A stretch of 64,000 bases of DNA, taken from assembly GCA_963818225.1 (NCBI GenBank), contig CAWFRO010000006.1:1385776-1449775 (forward strand). The letters run 5' to 3'. Below, piece after piece: positions 27,382 to 36,339 of the stretch. Below the pieces are notes generated by a model. That model saw only the letters and a program-made list of their open reading frames with translations. It did not search any database and was not told the origin of the DNA. This DNA is from Palsa-504 sp963818225. Its GTDB lineage: Bacteria > Actinomycetota > Actinomycetes > Streptosporangiales > Streptosporangiaceae. The number at the start of each line of letters is the position of its first letter. Within the stretch, counting starts at the first letter, position 1. Both the position numbers and the translations under genes were made by a program.

Positions 27382-28455
27382 GAGGTCCTCTTTAGCGCCA
27401 GAGACGACTTTTCTCGGCCTGAGTCTACACGGCGCTGCTGCTGGGGCCGGTTTCGGCGGAGTTAACGGGGTGCGGCTGGCCGCTAACACAACATAATTGG
27501 CCAAAGCCGCGGCGGCTGTGTCGCGGACCTCCGTGACCAGGCCGGGCGGGGAGATGACCCGGCCGTCCTCGCCCAGCCGCAGCGCCAGCCGCCGGACCCA
27601 CCCGGTGTCCGGGGTCCGCAGCACCACCCGGAGCCGCCCCTCGGGCAGTTCGGACACCGACTCGCACGGGTAGTGCTCGGCGACCCAGCGTCCTTCGGGG
27701 GACAGCTCCAGTTCCACCTGCACGTCATCCGGTGACGGCCGGAACAGGCCCTGGTCCACGTCGACCGGCTCGGCCTCGGGCGGAGGCGACGCCGGCTGGT
27801 CGAGCACGGCCAGCTCCAGCACCCGGTCCAGCCGGAAGAGCCGCATGCCCTCGGCGCGCAGGCACCAGCCCTCCAGGTAGGGCCGCCCGTCGACCACCAG
27901 CAGCCGCATCGGGTCCACGTCCCGCTCCGTCGCCTCGTCGCGGCCGGGCACGTAGTAGCGCAGGTGCAGCCGCCGTCCAGCGGCGATGGCCGCCCGGACC
28001 TGGGCGGCCAGCCCGTCGGTGCCGTCGCCGTGCACGTCGACCTGCACGGCGACCTGAGCGCTCGCCGAGGCGGCCTCCCCGGCCGCCTCCTCGAGCTTGG
28101 CGATCAGCCTGGACATGGCCGACCTGTCTTCGAGCCCCGGCAGCTCGGCCAGCATCCGGAGCGCGACGAGCAGCGCGCTGGCCTCGTCGACCGCGAGGCG
28201 CAGCGGACGGCCCATCGATTCAGCCTGGCTGACGACGATCTCGCCGCCCTCGTAGGACAGGTCGATCGGGCAGTAAGGATCGGGCGCGCGCAGTTCGACG
28301 CACCACAGCAGGTTCAGGTCATCGACCAGCTCGCGCTCGCTGATCCCGAACGCCGCCGCCGTCTCGGCCAGAGTGACGACCTTCCTGCTGACCACGTACG
28401 GGACCAGGGCAAGCAGCCGCTGCAGCCGTTCGGTCGAGGTGATCACCCCGCTCAT
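27019..28455 (-). CDS. pafC: PafC, WYL-domain regulator; frame runs on into tatA
   Basis: From the ATG at 28455, the first 320 or so residues are PafC: an HTH (FGISERELVDDLNLLW), then a WYL domain with LRYYVPGRDEATERDVDP and PYLEGWCLRAEGMRLFRLDRV, and a C-terminal WCX region. PafB and PafC together activate the DNA-damage response in mycobacteria. No stop intervenes before tatA, so the frame encodes 478 residues. PafC similarity ends near AAAALANY (about 27490). The next 37 residues have atypical codons and stops occur at once in other frames. I think the true PafC stop was lost by mutation or an indel. It overlaps pafB by ATGA. Confidence 0.8.
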   Translation of the reverse strand: MSGVITSTERLQRLLALVPYVVSRKVVTLAETAAAFGISERELVDDLNLLWCVELRAPDPYCPIDLSYEGGEIVVSQAESMGRPLRLAVDEASALLVALRMLAELPGLEDRSAMSRLIAKLEEAAGEAASASAQVAVQVDVHGDGTDGLAAQVRAAIAAGRRLHLRYYVPGRDEATERDVDPMRLLVVDGRPYLEGWCLRAEGMRLFRLDRVLELAVLDQPASPPPEAEPVDVDQGLFRPSPDDVQVELELSPEGRWVAEHYPCESVSELPEGRLRVVLRTPDTGWVRRLALRLGEDGRVISPPGLVTEVRDTAAAALANYVVLAASRTPLTPPKPAPAAAPCRLRPRKVVSGAKEDLMNFGDLFDSPWKILIVAVVIIVLFGSKKLPHAARSLGQSMRILKKEVQGLHEDETAPAAPAPAAASSPAELTAAAAVATAVPPTDQQTQIDALQQQIRDLQRSAAMDTVPADAPRTQQPS

Positions 28456-29417
28456 GCGAGCGCTCCCTTCAGGCGGGCGATGACGGCCTCACGCAGGTCG
28501 GGCGGGTCGACGACCACGGCGTCCGGGCCGAACGAGGCGGCGTAGTCGGCGAAGGACCCGACGTCAGCGAACCTGGTCGTGACCAGGTCCCAGCCCGGCG
28601 GCACCGAATCGTCGGCACGCACCGAGACGGCGTGCTGCCGCAGGCCGACGCCGGCGCCGGAACGCACCCGCAGGACCGCGGTGTGCTCGCGCGTGGGCAC
28701 CGAATCCCAGTCCCGGACCAGCTCGCGTACGTCGGCACCGTCCGGCACGGTCGAGCTGCCCGGCGGCCCGCCGAACTTCACCGTCCCCGCGATCCGGCTG
28801 AGCCGGAACACCCGGGTGGCGCCGCGGCCGCGGTCCCAGCCCGCCACGTACCACCGGCCGTGCCGGTTCACCACTCCCCAGGGCTCGAGCTCACGCCGCT
28901 GCGGCTCACTCCGGCCTGCCGCCCGGTAACTGAACGTCACCGGCCTGCGGTCCCGGACCGCCTCCCACAGCGGCCCGAAGGCCGGCTCGGGGGTGCCGAG
29001 CCGCGGCTCGATGCCATGCGGGGCCGGGCGGTCGTCCCCGGCCTCGATGCCGGCCGCCCGCAGCTTCAGCAGTGCCCCGGCCGCCGCGCCCTCCAGCGCC
29101 GCCCGCTGCCAGACCCGGGCGGCCAGGCCGAGCACCGCCGCCTCGTCCGCCTCCAGCCGCAGCTCGGGGAGCTCGTAGGCCTGCTGCCTGATCCGGTAGC
29201 CCGGATCGTCGTCGAACGGGTGGTTGACGCCGGTCTCCAGCGGGACGCCGAGGTCGCGGAGATCCTCCTTGTCCCGCTCGAACATCCGCTTGAACAGGTC
29301 GTCCTGCTCCGGGTAGCCGGGCACCGCCTGCCTGATCTGATCAGCCGTCAGGTAGCGCCTGGTCGACAGGAGACACACGACAAGGCCGAGCAGCCGCTCG
29401 GTCTTGCGCCTTGACAT
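28452..29417 (-). CDS. pafB: PafB, WYL-domain regulator
   Basis: This 321-aa protein begins MSRRKTERLLGLVVCLLSTRRYLTADQI with a DeoR-like HTH. It continues KEDLRDLGVPLETG and a WYL domain with VTFSYRAAG, LEPWGVVNRHGRWYVAGWD and FRLSRI. It pairs with PafC as a heterodimeric activator of LexA-independent DNA-repair genes. The ATG at 29417 is supported by the conserved N-terminus; longer upstream frames are antisense to DUF3866. It shares ATGA with pafC, so the two are translationally coupled. The promoter lies in the short gap to the divergent DUF3866 gene. Confidence 0.93.
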   Translation of the reverse strand: MSRRKTERLLGLVVCLLSTRRYLTADQIRQAVPGYPEQDDLFKRMFERDKEDLRDLGVPLETGVNHPFDDDPGYRIRQQAYELPELRLEADEAAVLGLAARVWQRAALEGAAAGALLKLRAAGIEAGDDRPAPHGIEPRLGTPEPAFGPLWEAVRDRRPVTFSYRAAGRSEPQRRELEPWGVVNRHGRWYVAGWDRGRGATRVFRLSRIAGTVKFGGPPGSSTVPDGADVRELVRDWDSVPTREHTAVLRVRSGAGVGLRQHAVSVRADDSVPPGWDLVTTRFADVGSFADYAASFGPDAVVVDPPDLREAVIARLKGALA

Positions 29418-29498
29418 GGACCCTCCAAACCTGCCCCCTACCGACCAGGTTATTGTCTCCCAGCGAGTGCTGTGCGGACCGCTTGTAGGCTGCCGGGG

Positions 29499-30629
29499 GT
29501 GATCACATGGCGGAACGGCACGGTCAGCGGGCTGCGGCGCCAATGGCCAGGCGCCGTCGAGCTTGACGTGTCGGTTGACGGCACGGCGGTGCGGGCACTG
29601 GCCTACCCGGCGCTCACCGGGCTCCCCCAGGCCGGCGACCGGGTGCTGCTCAATACCACCGCGCTGGATCTCGGGCTCGGCACCGGCGGGTACGCCCTGG
29701 TCGTCGCCATCCCGGACCGCCTCCCGGCCGACCCGCAGCTGGCCGGCCACCTGGTCAAGGCTCGCTACACGCCGCTGCAAGCAATCGTGGCCGGCGCCGA
29801 CGAGCAGGGCTCGCCGCACCACGACGTGCTCCGCGACGCGGACGATATCGGCGGGATGCCGGTCGTGGTGGCCGACCTGCACTCAGCCCTCCCGGCCGTG
29901 CTCGCCGGCGTGCTCGATGAGGCCGAACGAGCCGGTGATGACGGCTCCCGGTCAGTTGATCGCGTCCGCGTGGCCTACGTCATGCAGGACGGCGGCGCGC
30001 TGCCCGCCTGGTTCTCCCGCGCCTGCGCGGCGCTGAAGGACGCGGGCTGGCTGGCGGCGACCATCACCACCGGGCAGGCGTTCGGCGGGGACCTGGAGAC
30101 GGTGACCGTGCACAGCGGGCTGCTCGCGGCCCGCCACGTGCTCGGCGCCGATATCGCGGTCGTCGCGCAAGGACCGGGCAACCTGGGGACCGGGACCCGC
30201 TGGGGCTTTTCCGGAGTGGCGGCGGGCGAGGCGGTCAACGCCGTCGCCGCGCTCGGCGGGCGCCCGGTGGCCTGCCTGCGGGTCAGCGAGGCCGACGAGC
30301 GCGAGCGTCACCGGGGCGTCTCGCATCACAGCCTGACGGCGTACGGCCGGGTGGCGCTGGCCCGGGCGGATGTCGTGGTCCCCGCCCTGCCCGGGCCGTT
30401 CGGAGACCGGATCGCGGCCCAGGCGGCCGCGCTGGCCGGCCGGCACGCGATCGTCACCGTGCCGGTCGGCGGCCTCGACGAAGCCCTGCGGGCCAGCCCG
30501 GCCCGGCTGTCCACGATGGGCCGGGGCCTGGACGAGGACCCCGCGTACTTCCTCGCTGCGGCGGCAGCCGGCCGGCACGCCGCCCGGCTGCTGGGCGAGA
30601 AACCGGAGCCGCCCGGAACCGTCGGCTAG
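29499..30629 (+). CDS. DUF3866 family protein
   Basis: This 376-aa protein matches the DUF3866 family: GYALVVAIPDRLP, MVKARYTPLQ-like LVKARYTPLQAIV, RVAYVMQDGGALPA, VVAQGPGNLGTGT and RVSEADERERHRGVSHHSLTAYGRV. The function is unknown, but the gene is a constant neighbour of the pafB/pafC-Tat block in actinobacteria. I chose the GTG at 29499 (GTG ATC ACA TGG) with GCCGGGG just before it. The stop (30627-30629) lies in the first unit of an 18-bp tandem repeat shared with the convergent FKBP gene. Confidence 0.87.
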   Translation: MITWRNGTVSGLRRQWPGAVELDVSVDGTAVRALAYPALTGLPQAGDRVLLNTTALDLGLGTGGYALVVAIPDRLPADPQLAGHLVKARYTPLQAIVAGADEQGSPHHDVLRDADDIGGMPVVVADLHSALPAVLAGVLDEAERAGDDGSRSVDRVRVAYVMQDGGALPAWFSRACAALKDAGWLAATITTGQAFGGDLETVTVHSGLLAARHVLGADIAVVAQGPGNLGTGTRWGFSGVAAGEAVNAVAALGGRPVACLRVSEADERERHRGVSHHSLTAYGRVALARADVVVPALPGPFGDRIAAQAAALAGRHAIVTVPVGGLDEALRASPARLSTMGRGLDEDPAYFLAAAAAGRHAARLLGEKPEPPGTVG

Positions 30630-30671
30630 CTCAGTACCGTCGGCTAGCTCCGTACTGTCGGCTAGCTCAGT
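30618..30671. repeat. 18-bp tandem repeat carrying both stops of a convergent gene pair
   Basis: Three copies of accgtcggctagctcagt lie at 30618-30635, 30636-30653 (one change) and 30654-30671 (one change). Each contains the palindrome GCTAGC, which gives a stop codon on both strands. The DUF3866 stop is in copy one, and the FKBP stop (30662-30664, minus strand) is in copy three. Confidence 0.92.
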
Positions 30672-31659
30672 ACCGCCGGCGAGGAAGCCGGCTTGAGCGC
30701 GTCGATGATGTCGACCACGAACACCAGCGTGTCGGTGCCCGTGATGCCCGACGCGGACTCCCCGCTGCTGCCGTAGCCGTCCTTGGGCGGAATCACGAGC
30801 ATGACCCGGCTGCCCACGGTCGCCGAGGCCAGGCCGGTGTCCCAGCCGGTGATCACCTGCGCGGGTGACGCGCCGATGATGAAACCGAACGGGGACCCAG
30901 ATGACCAGGACGAGCTGAAGACCTTCTTGGTCCGCCAGATGTAACCGGTGTACTGGGCGATGATGAAGTCGCCCTTGGCCACCTGCGGGCCGCTGCCCTT
31001 GATCAGCGTCTTGGTCACCAGGGTGGACGGCGGGCTGTTGGCCGGGATCGTGACCGTCGGCGCGCCGCCCGGATGGGCCGTGACGGTCGGCAGCGTGCCG
31101 CCGCCATTGGACACCTGGGTCCCGGCCGCGGACGCGGTGTCGGGGTAGGACTTGAGCACGTCGATGACGAACACCAGCGTGGTGGTGCCGGTGATGCCGA
31201 GCTGGGAGTCCCCCGAGGTGCCGTAACCCTGCGCGGGAGGCACCACCGCCAGGACCCGGCTGCCGACCTTCTGCCCGACCAGCGCGGTCTCCAGGCCCGG
31301 CAGCATGGTGCCGCCGATCACCGTCGGGTTGCTGGTGAAGGTATTGGCCTTCAGCGTGGCGGCGGTGCCGTCCCAGAAGTACAGGACGAAGTTCGCCGCC
31401 ATCGCGTCGGACTTGGTCACGGTGCCCCCGTGCCCGGGATGACGGTCTTGACGGTGAGGGCGTTGTCCGCCTTGAGCTTCGGGATGGTCACCGCGGGCGC
31501 GGCGCCGAAGTTCCCGGTCACCTTCACGGACGCGTTGGCGTTCGAGTTGGCGGCGGCCGAACTCGAGCTCGAACTCGCGCTCGGCTTCGACGAGCCGCAG
31601 CCGGCCATGACCAGGCAGGCCAGCAGCGGTACAACGATGATCGCTAGAACGCGTCGCAT
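30662..31659 (-). pseudogene. Double FKBP-type peptidyl-prolyl isomerase lipoprotein, single frameshift
   Basis: The N-terminal part (from ATG 31659) is a lipoprotein: signal peptide ending LACLVMAGC with Cys21, then a Ser/Ala tether and VKTVIPGTG. That frame stops at 31417. The rest continues in another frame from about 31428 (GTVTKSDAMAANFVLYFWDG) and holds two FKBP-like domains, each ending in a DTLVFVVDIID-type strand. Adding one G to the GGGG run at about 31425 would restore one protein of about 330 residues. Every motif on both sides is intact, so a recent mutation or a sequence error is likelier than old decay. It probably folds exported proteins. Confidence 0.8.
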
Positions 31660-31707
31660 GAAAGAACCTCAATGGTGGTGGACGGCGGCCGGAGTCAGCC
31701 TACTGGC

Positions 31708-31774
31708 TCTGCTGACCCCAGGGGACGACTCTGTTGGCCCCAGGGGGACGACGATGTTGGCCCAGGGGGGTGAC
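31708..31774. repeat. Imperfect 22-23-bp tandem repeat, three copies
   Basis: Copies begin at 31708, 31730 and 31753 and share gttggccccagggggacga with substitutions. The third copy leads into the small hairpin CCAGGGGG-GTGA-CCCCCTGG (31762-31769 with 31774-31781). The array lies between the pafA terminator and the FKBP start, in the 5' region of the FKBP lipoprotein gene. Confidence 0.7.
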
Positions 31775-31820
31775 CCCCTGGAACCCCCGCGAGCCCCGCC
31801 CGCACTGCTCGCCGTAATAT

Positions 31821-31862
31821 CGCCCGTCCCCGGGGGGCCGTCGGCCCCCGCGGGGACGGGCG
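31821..31862 (-). terminator. Terminator hairpin downstream of pafA
   Basis: CGCCCGTCCCCG (31821-31832) pairs perfectly with CGGGGACGGGCG (31851-31862), and the stem extends inward through GGGG/CCCC after a mismatch. It starts 8 bases past the pafA stop on the minus strand and separates pafA from the FKBP gene. Confidence 0.75.
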
Positions 31863-31869
31863 ATGGCGA

Positions 31870-33228
31870 TTACATGCCGGCGATTAGTTTCTCGACTCGT
31901 TCGTCCACCGAGCGGAACGGGTCCTTGCAGAGCACGGTCCGCTGGGCCTGGTCGTTCAGCTTCAGGTGCACCCAGTCGACGGTGAAGTCACGCCGCTTCT
32001 CCTGCGCCCGGCGGATGAACTCGCCGCGCAGCTTGGCCCGGGTGGTCTGCGGCGGGACCGACTTGGCCTCGAAGATGTCGATGTCACGCGCGGCCCGTTC
32101 CACCGCCCCGGCCCGCTGGAGCAGGTAGTAAAGCCCGCGGCCGCGATGCACGTCGTGGTAGGCCAGATCGAGCTGCGCGACCCGGGGAGAGGACAGCGGC
32201 AGGTCGTGCCGCGCCCGGTAACGCTCGATGAGCTGGTATTTGGTCACCCAGTCGATCTCCCGGGCGATCAGGTCGAGGTTGCCCGTCTCGATCGCGGACA
32301 GCGCCCGCTCCCACATGTCCAGGACCCTCTTGCTGGCCGGGTCGGCGCCGCTGCGGTCGACGAAGTCCTTGGCCCGGTTCAGGTACTCGTACTGGATATC
32401 AAGCGCGCTGAGCTCCCGGCCGTTGGCCAGCCGGACCCGGCTGCGGCCCGTCATGTCGTGGCTGACCTCCCGGATAGCGCGGATGGCGTTGTCCAGGGTC
32501 AGGTCCCGCATGATCGCGCCGGCCTCGATCATCCGGAGCACCAGGTCGGTCGACCCCACCTTGAGCAGCGTGGTGGTCTCGCTCATGTTGGAGTCGCCGA
32601 CGATCACGTGCAGCCGCCGGAACCGCTCGGCGTCCGCGTGCGGCTCGTCTCGCGTGTTGATGATCGGGCGGGACCTGGTCGTCGCCGACGACACGCTTTC
32701 CCAGATGTGCTCGGCCCGCTGGCTGACGCAGTACACCGCGCCGCGCGGTGTCTGCAGGACCTTGCCGGCGCCGCAGATGATCTGCCTGGTGACCAGGAAC
32801 GGGATGAGGATGTCGGCCAGCCTGCCGAACTCGCCGTGCCGGCCGACCAGGTAGTTCTCGTGGCAGCCGTAGGAGTTACCGGCCGAGTCCGTGTTGTTCT
32901 TGAACAGGTAGATGTCCCCGGCGATGCCCTCCTCACGCAGCCGCCGGTCGGCGTCAACCAGCAGCCCCTCGAGGATCCGCTCGCCCGCCTTGTCATGCGC
33001 GACGAGATCCAGGACGTTGTCGCACTCGGGAGTGGCGTACTCGGGATGGCTGCCTACGTCCAGGTACAGCCGGGCCCCGTTCCTGAGGAACACGTTGCTG
33101 CTGCGGCCCCATGACACCACGCGCCGGAAAAGGTACCGCGCCACTTCATCGGGTGACAGCCGCCGTTGCCCCCGGAAGGTACACGTGACGCCGTACTCGT
33201 TCTCAAGCCCGAAAATTCGCCGATCCAC
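31870..33228 (-). CDS. pafA: Pup--protein ligase
   Basis: This 452-aa ligase uses ATP to attach the C-terminal glutamate of Pup to substrate lysines, marking proteins for the bacterial proteasome. The glutamine-synthetase-like fold is clear from GLENEYGVTC at the start and YLDVGSHPEYATPEC, whose Asp57 is the expected catalytic base. Further blocks are IYLFKNNTDSAGNSYGCHENYLV and the arginine-rich TRSRPIINTRDEPH region. The start is GTG 33228. Dop, Pup and the proteasome subunits usually lie upstream of pafA but are not in this window; the next gene is divergent. Confidence 0.96.
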   Translation of the reverse strand: MDRRIFGLENEYGVTCTFRGQRRLSPDEVARYLFRRVVSWGRSSNVFLRNGARLYLDVGSHPEYATPECDNVLDLVAHDKAGERILEGLLVDADRRLREEGIAGDIYLFKNNTDSAGNSYGCHENYLVGRHGEFGRLADILIPFLVTRQIICGAGKVLQTPRGAVYCVSQRAEHIWESVSSATTRSRPIINTRDEPHADAERFRRLHVIVGDSNMSETTTLLKVGSTDLVLRMIEAGAIMRDLTLDNAIRAIREVSHDMTGRSRVRLANGRELSALDIQYEYLNRAKDFVDRSGADPASKRVLDMWERALSAIETGNLDLIAREIDWVTKYQLIERYRARHDLPLSSPRVAQLDLAYHDVHRGRGLYYLLQRAGAVERAARDIDIFEAKSVPPQTTRAKLRGEFIRRAQEKRRDFTVDWVHLKLNDQAQRTVLCKDPFRSVDERVEKLIAGM

Positions 33229-33660
33229 ACGCCAAGGCTACGTCCCGTCGCCTCATGACAACACCCGTCCGGCCCGCCCAAGTGCCGGTGGCCAGCTCAG
33301 CCCGGCCCGGTCAGGGTCCCCGCGCCCGGCCCGGCGCCGCTCATGGCCCGCCGGATAGCTCCCCGGGCCCCGAACCGCAATCCGGCGGACCGGATGGCTG
33401 GCGTCTCCGCCGCCCAGCCCAGAGGCGCCCGGCCGGCCGTACCCAGCTTGTAGGATCGGCTACCAGCACGCACAAGACACAACAAGCTTCCTGGACGGGC
33501 TGGATTCGATGCCCAAACCCGCACCGGGATGCCCGTCAGCATTCAGATCGCGACAAAACCGGCACCCGACCGCCCGGCGGAAGCCCATGTTACGAGCCAG
33601 CCCTCAGGATCCTGGTCTCGTCACCTGGACCGCTCCTGGGTCGCCCACAGGAAAGTGACG
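33229..33660. other. Intergenic region between pafA and the methyltransferase gene
   Basis: No gene is supported. It should contain divergent promoters for pafA and for the glycan-locus methyltransferase. The segment 33470-33600 is less GC-rich than its surroundings. Open frames crossing it have no ribosome site and no conserved product. It marks the boundary between the conserved proteasome/Tat block and the variable surface-glycan locus. Confidence 0.5.
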
Positions 33661-34371
33661 ATGACGATGGGGATCGACTACCAGCGGCTGTACGAGTATC
33701 GCTTCCGCGACGTCGACCAGGAGAGCCGCCAGGCGGTCTGGCAGGAAATCGCCGCCTACCTCTACGGACGCATGGGCGCGCCGGCGAAGGTGCTAGACCC
33801 GGCAGCGGGCCGCTGCGAGTTCATCAACGCGATCCCCGCGGCGGAGCGGTGGGCCGTGGATACCGTCGATCACCACGAATTCCGTCACTCCGACGTCAAG
33901 GTGATCATCGAAGACATCCTGGACGCCGACCTCCCGCCGGCCTATTTTGACGGAATCTTCGTCTCCAACTTCCTCGAGCACCTGCCCAGCCAGGACGCGA
34001 TAGGCGCGGTGCTCGCCAAGCTCTACGCATCGATGGAACCCGGCGGGACGATTGCCGTCGTCGGCCCGAACTTCAAGTACTGCGCAAGCGAGTATTTCGA
34101 CTGCGCCGACCACACCCTCGCTCTGACCCACGTGGCGGTGGTCGAGCACCTGTACGCGGCCGGATTCGAGGTCACCGCCGTGGTCCCGCGGTTCCTGCCC
34201 TATTCTTTCCGCAGCCGGTTTCCGAACTCTCCACTGCTGACGAGGAATTACCTTCGGGCTCCCGCACTATGGCGAGTATTCGGCAAGCAATTCCTCGTAC
34301 TCGGGGTCAGGAGGGGCACAGAGCCCCGTGGGTCAGGCGCGAGTGAGCGGCACCGGTTGAGCGCCACCTAG
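33661..34371 (+). CDS. Class I SAM-dependent methyltransferase
   Basis: This protein of about 236 aa has a Rossmann methyltransferase core: motif I AKVLDPAAGRCEFINAIP, an acidic residue in AVDTVDHHEF, and FDGIFVSNFLEHLPS as motifs II-III. Motif I has AAGRC in place of the usual GAGxG, which is a tolerable variant. The ATG at 33661 follows AGGAAA. Its place at the edge of the glycan locus suggests it methylates a sugar or a glycan terminus, but the substrate is unknown. Confidence 0.75.
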   Translation: MTMGIDYQRLYEYRFRDVDQESRQAVWQEIAAYLYGRMGAPAKVLDPAAGRCEFINAIPAAERWAVDTVDHHEFRHSDVKVIIEDILDADLPPAYFDGIFVSNFLEHLPSQDAIGAVLAKLYASMEPGGTIAVVGPNFKYCASEYFDCADHTLALTHVAVVEHLYAAGFEVTAVVPRFLPYSFRSRFPNSPLLTRNYLRAPALWRVFGKQFLVLGVRRGTEPRGSGASERHRLSAT

Positions 34372-34442
34372 CCGGACGTCCCCGCAGTCAGCGGCTCCGC
34401 CGTCTTCAGCGAACCCGCGGCGGCCGGCGCGCGCCTGCTGGC

Positions 34443-36023
34443 TCAGCCCGGTCCGGCGAGCAGATTCTTATCCCAGACCAGCACCGTGTAGGGACCGACG
34501 CGATAGGTGTGCGCAGGCGGACCGTACGCGGCCAGGGCCGCCTGGCTGGGTTCCCAGTGGTTGAAGAAGCCGGGCTGGCTGTCGGTGACGACGAAGGTCG
34601 CGCGGTGCAAGCCCGGGTCATACCAGGAGCCTTTGGCCTCCCACAGGTACGGCCGTAGCGAGGGCTGCACGGCCCTGACCGTGACCGCCCCGTCGCTGCC
34701 GACCGTGACGATGCTCGACAGCCAGTACCCGCTCACGCCGTCGGTCAGGTGGTGCTCGGCCAGGAACGCAGCGAGCTGGGCGTTAGCAGGCGGCGCCGAC
34801 GGCTGGGCGGCGGCGTACCCGAGGCTGGCCAGGTAGCCCGCGGCCAGCGCGGACGCGAGCCAGCGGCGCCAGCGTGCGCCGCGGAGCCAGCCGGGCCCGG
34901 CGGGTTCGCCCGCGCCGGCGCGGCCGGCCAGCGCCCGGCCGGCCAGCACCCGGCCGGCCAGCACGGCGGCGAACGGCAGCACGACGGCGAACTCCCGTGC
35001 GTTCAGGTCGGTCGCGTTGGCCAGCGTGCTCGGCACGTACACCAGCAGGTTGAGGACGATCGCCACGAACAGGACCTGGCTGATCAGGTCGGGCCAGCTG
35101 AAGAACCGCCGGGCTACCGCGGCCATGGCCCAGACGACCACGGCCACGCCGGCCAGGTGCAGCAGCGCGAAGGCCAGCGCGGCCGCGGGCCCCTGCGGCT
35201 TGGCGCCGAACAGCGCGAGCAGCCCCTCCCCGGTCACCCAGGCGTGCTTCGGCCAGGTGTGCACCGGGGCCAGCTGATAGCCCAGCGGGTGCAGGAAGAA
35301 CCCACCGCCGGCCCGCAGCAGCCGGTTCACCGCAGCGGCCAGGCCGTAGGCCAGGATCGCCGCGGCGGCCAGGGACACCTCGTACCAGCGCGCCTGCAGC
35401 GCCGCCCGGCGTGCACCGGCGTCGGCGCTGACGGCCCGGATGATGCGTACGGCGCAGACCGCGACGAGCGGGATGATCCCCACCACGAGCACAAGCGGAT
35501 CAGCCACCAGTACCCAGGTCAGCAGGACCCCGACGACGATGGGGACGGCCAGGTACCCCCGGGCGGGACGACCCTTCCCAGCCTCCTCCCGGTCACCGGG
35601 GGGCGGCCCGGCCCCCCGATCCCCCCGGGCGATGATCAGCCAGATGAGCATGAGCGGGACGGCGGTGCCGATGTGGCCGACGGACAGCAGCAGGACGAAG
35701 ACGCCCACGCCGAGCTGCGGCGCGATCATGAGGCAAGCCGTCAGGGCCATCGGCGGCCAGGCCGCGCGCCCTGAGGCCCGGCCCCTGGCCAGCAGGACGG
35801 CGAGAAGCACGACCAGCGTGTAGGTCATCGCCGCGGCCACGTGGGCCGTGTCGGCGTGCAGCCCGATGATGGCCTCGAGCAGCGCGTACTGCGGTAGCTC
35901 GGTCGGGTAGAACGAGACGTCAGACAGGTACCAGCCGTGCAGCAGCACGTTGCCGTGCAGCATGTCCCACGACATCAGCAGGATGTTCGCCTCGTCGGAG
36001 TTCTCCGGATAGGTACGGGACAC
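34443..36023 (-). CDS. Polytopic membrane protein, four-copy family, copy 1
   Basis: This frame of 526 aa encodes most of a multi-helix membrane protein. It shares long blocks with three other proteins in this window: PENSDEANILL, DMLHGNVLLHGW, DVSFYPTELPQYALLEAI, AAAMTYTL, VGHIGTAVP and the C-terminal VLVWDKNLL. The invariant Asp in ENSD, just after the first helix, resembles the catalytic acid of GT-C glycosyltransferases, but the function is unproven. The first helix is missing here because it lies in another frame upstream (36024-36219); a single base appears lost near 36025. It is closest to copy 4. Confidence 0.75.
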   Translation of the reverse strand: MSRTYPENSDEANILLMSWDMLHGNVLLHGWYLSDVSFYPTELPQYALLEAIIGLHADTAHVAAAMTYTLVVLLAVLLARGRASGRAAWPPMALTACLMIAPQLGVGVFVLLLSVGHIGTAVPLMLIWLIIARGDRGAGPPPGDREEAGKGRPARGYLAVPIVVGVLLTWVLVADPLVLVVGIIPLVAVCAVRIIRAVSADAGARRAALQARWYEVSLAAAAILAYGLAAAVNRLLRAGGGFFLHPLGYQLAPVHTWPKHAWVTGEGLLALFGAKPQGPAAALAFALLHLAGVAVVVWAMAAVARRFFSWPDLISQVLFVAIVLNLLVYVPSTLANATDLNAREFAVVLPFAAVLAGRVLAGRALAGRAGAGEPAGPGWLRGARWRRWLASALAAGYLASLGYAAAQPSAPPANAQLAAFLAEHHLTDGVSGYWLSSIVTVGSDGAVTVRAVQPSLRPYLWEAKGSWYDPGLHRATFVVTDSQPGFFNHWEPSQAALAAYGPPAHTYRVGPYTVLVWDKNLLAGPG

Positions 36024-36219
36024 CCTGCAGGTAGGCCGCGAAGAGCGCAGCGGCGGCCAGGGCGACGGCCGCCGAGGCCAGCAGGCGGCGGCGGAAGACG
36101 GCCGACGGCGCAGGCGCCCGCTGCGGCGCCGGGCGGGATGACGCGGCGGCGGCTCCGGCGTTCCGCTCCTCGGCAGCGGCGGAGGCTTCCGGCGTTCCGC
36201 TTCTCGGCACGGCAGCCAT
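36024..36219 (-). pseudogene. N-terminal part of copy 1 in a shifted frame
   Basis: From the ATG at 36219 (with TAGGACG upstream) the frame encodes a Pro/Ala-rich tail and the first membrane helix (LLASAAVALAAAALFAAYLQ). It then leaves the family pattern. Copy 4 reads LFIVYLRLSRTMPENSD at the same place. Here AAYLQ is in this frame and VSRTYPENSD is in the frame of the main part. One base inserted in the CTGCAGGGTG segment would join them into a product of about 590 residues. Confidence 0.65.
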
Positions 36220-36339
36220 CACGTCCTATCCGGTAGACGCCTCGGAGGATAGTTCCCACACGATAGTGTGGCATCGCTGGTGTGGGCTGGGCGGGCCTGA
36301 CCAGGATTTGCTTTCCCCGCAGATGGTGGAGGCTCGCGG

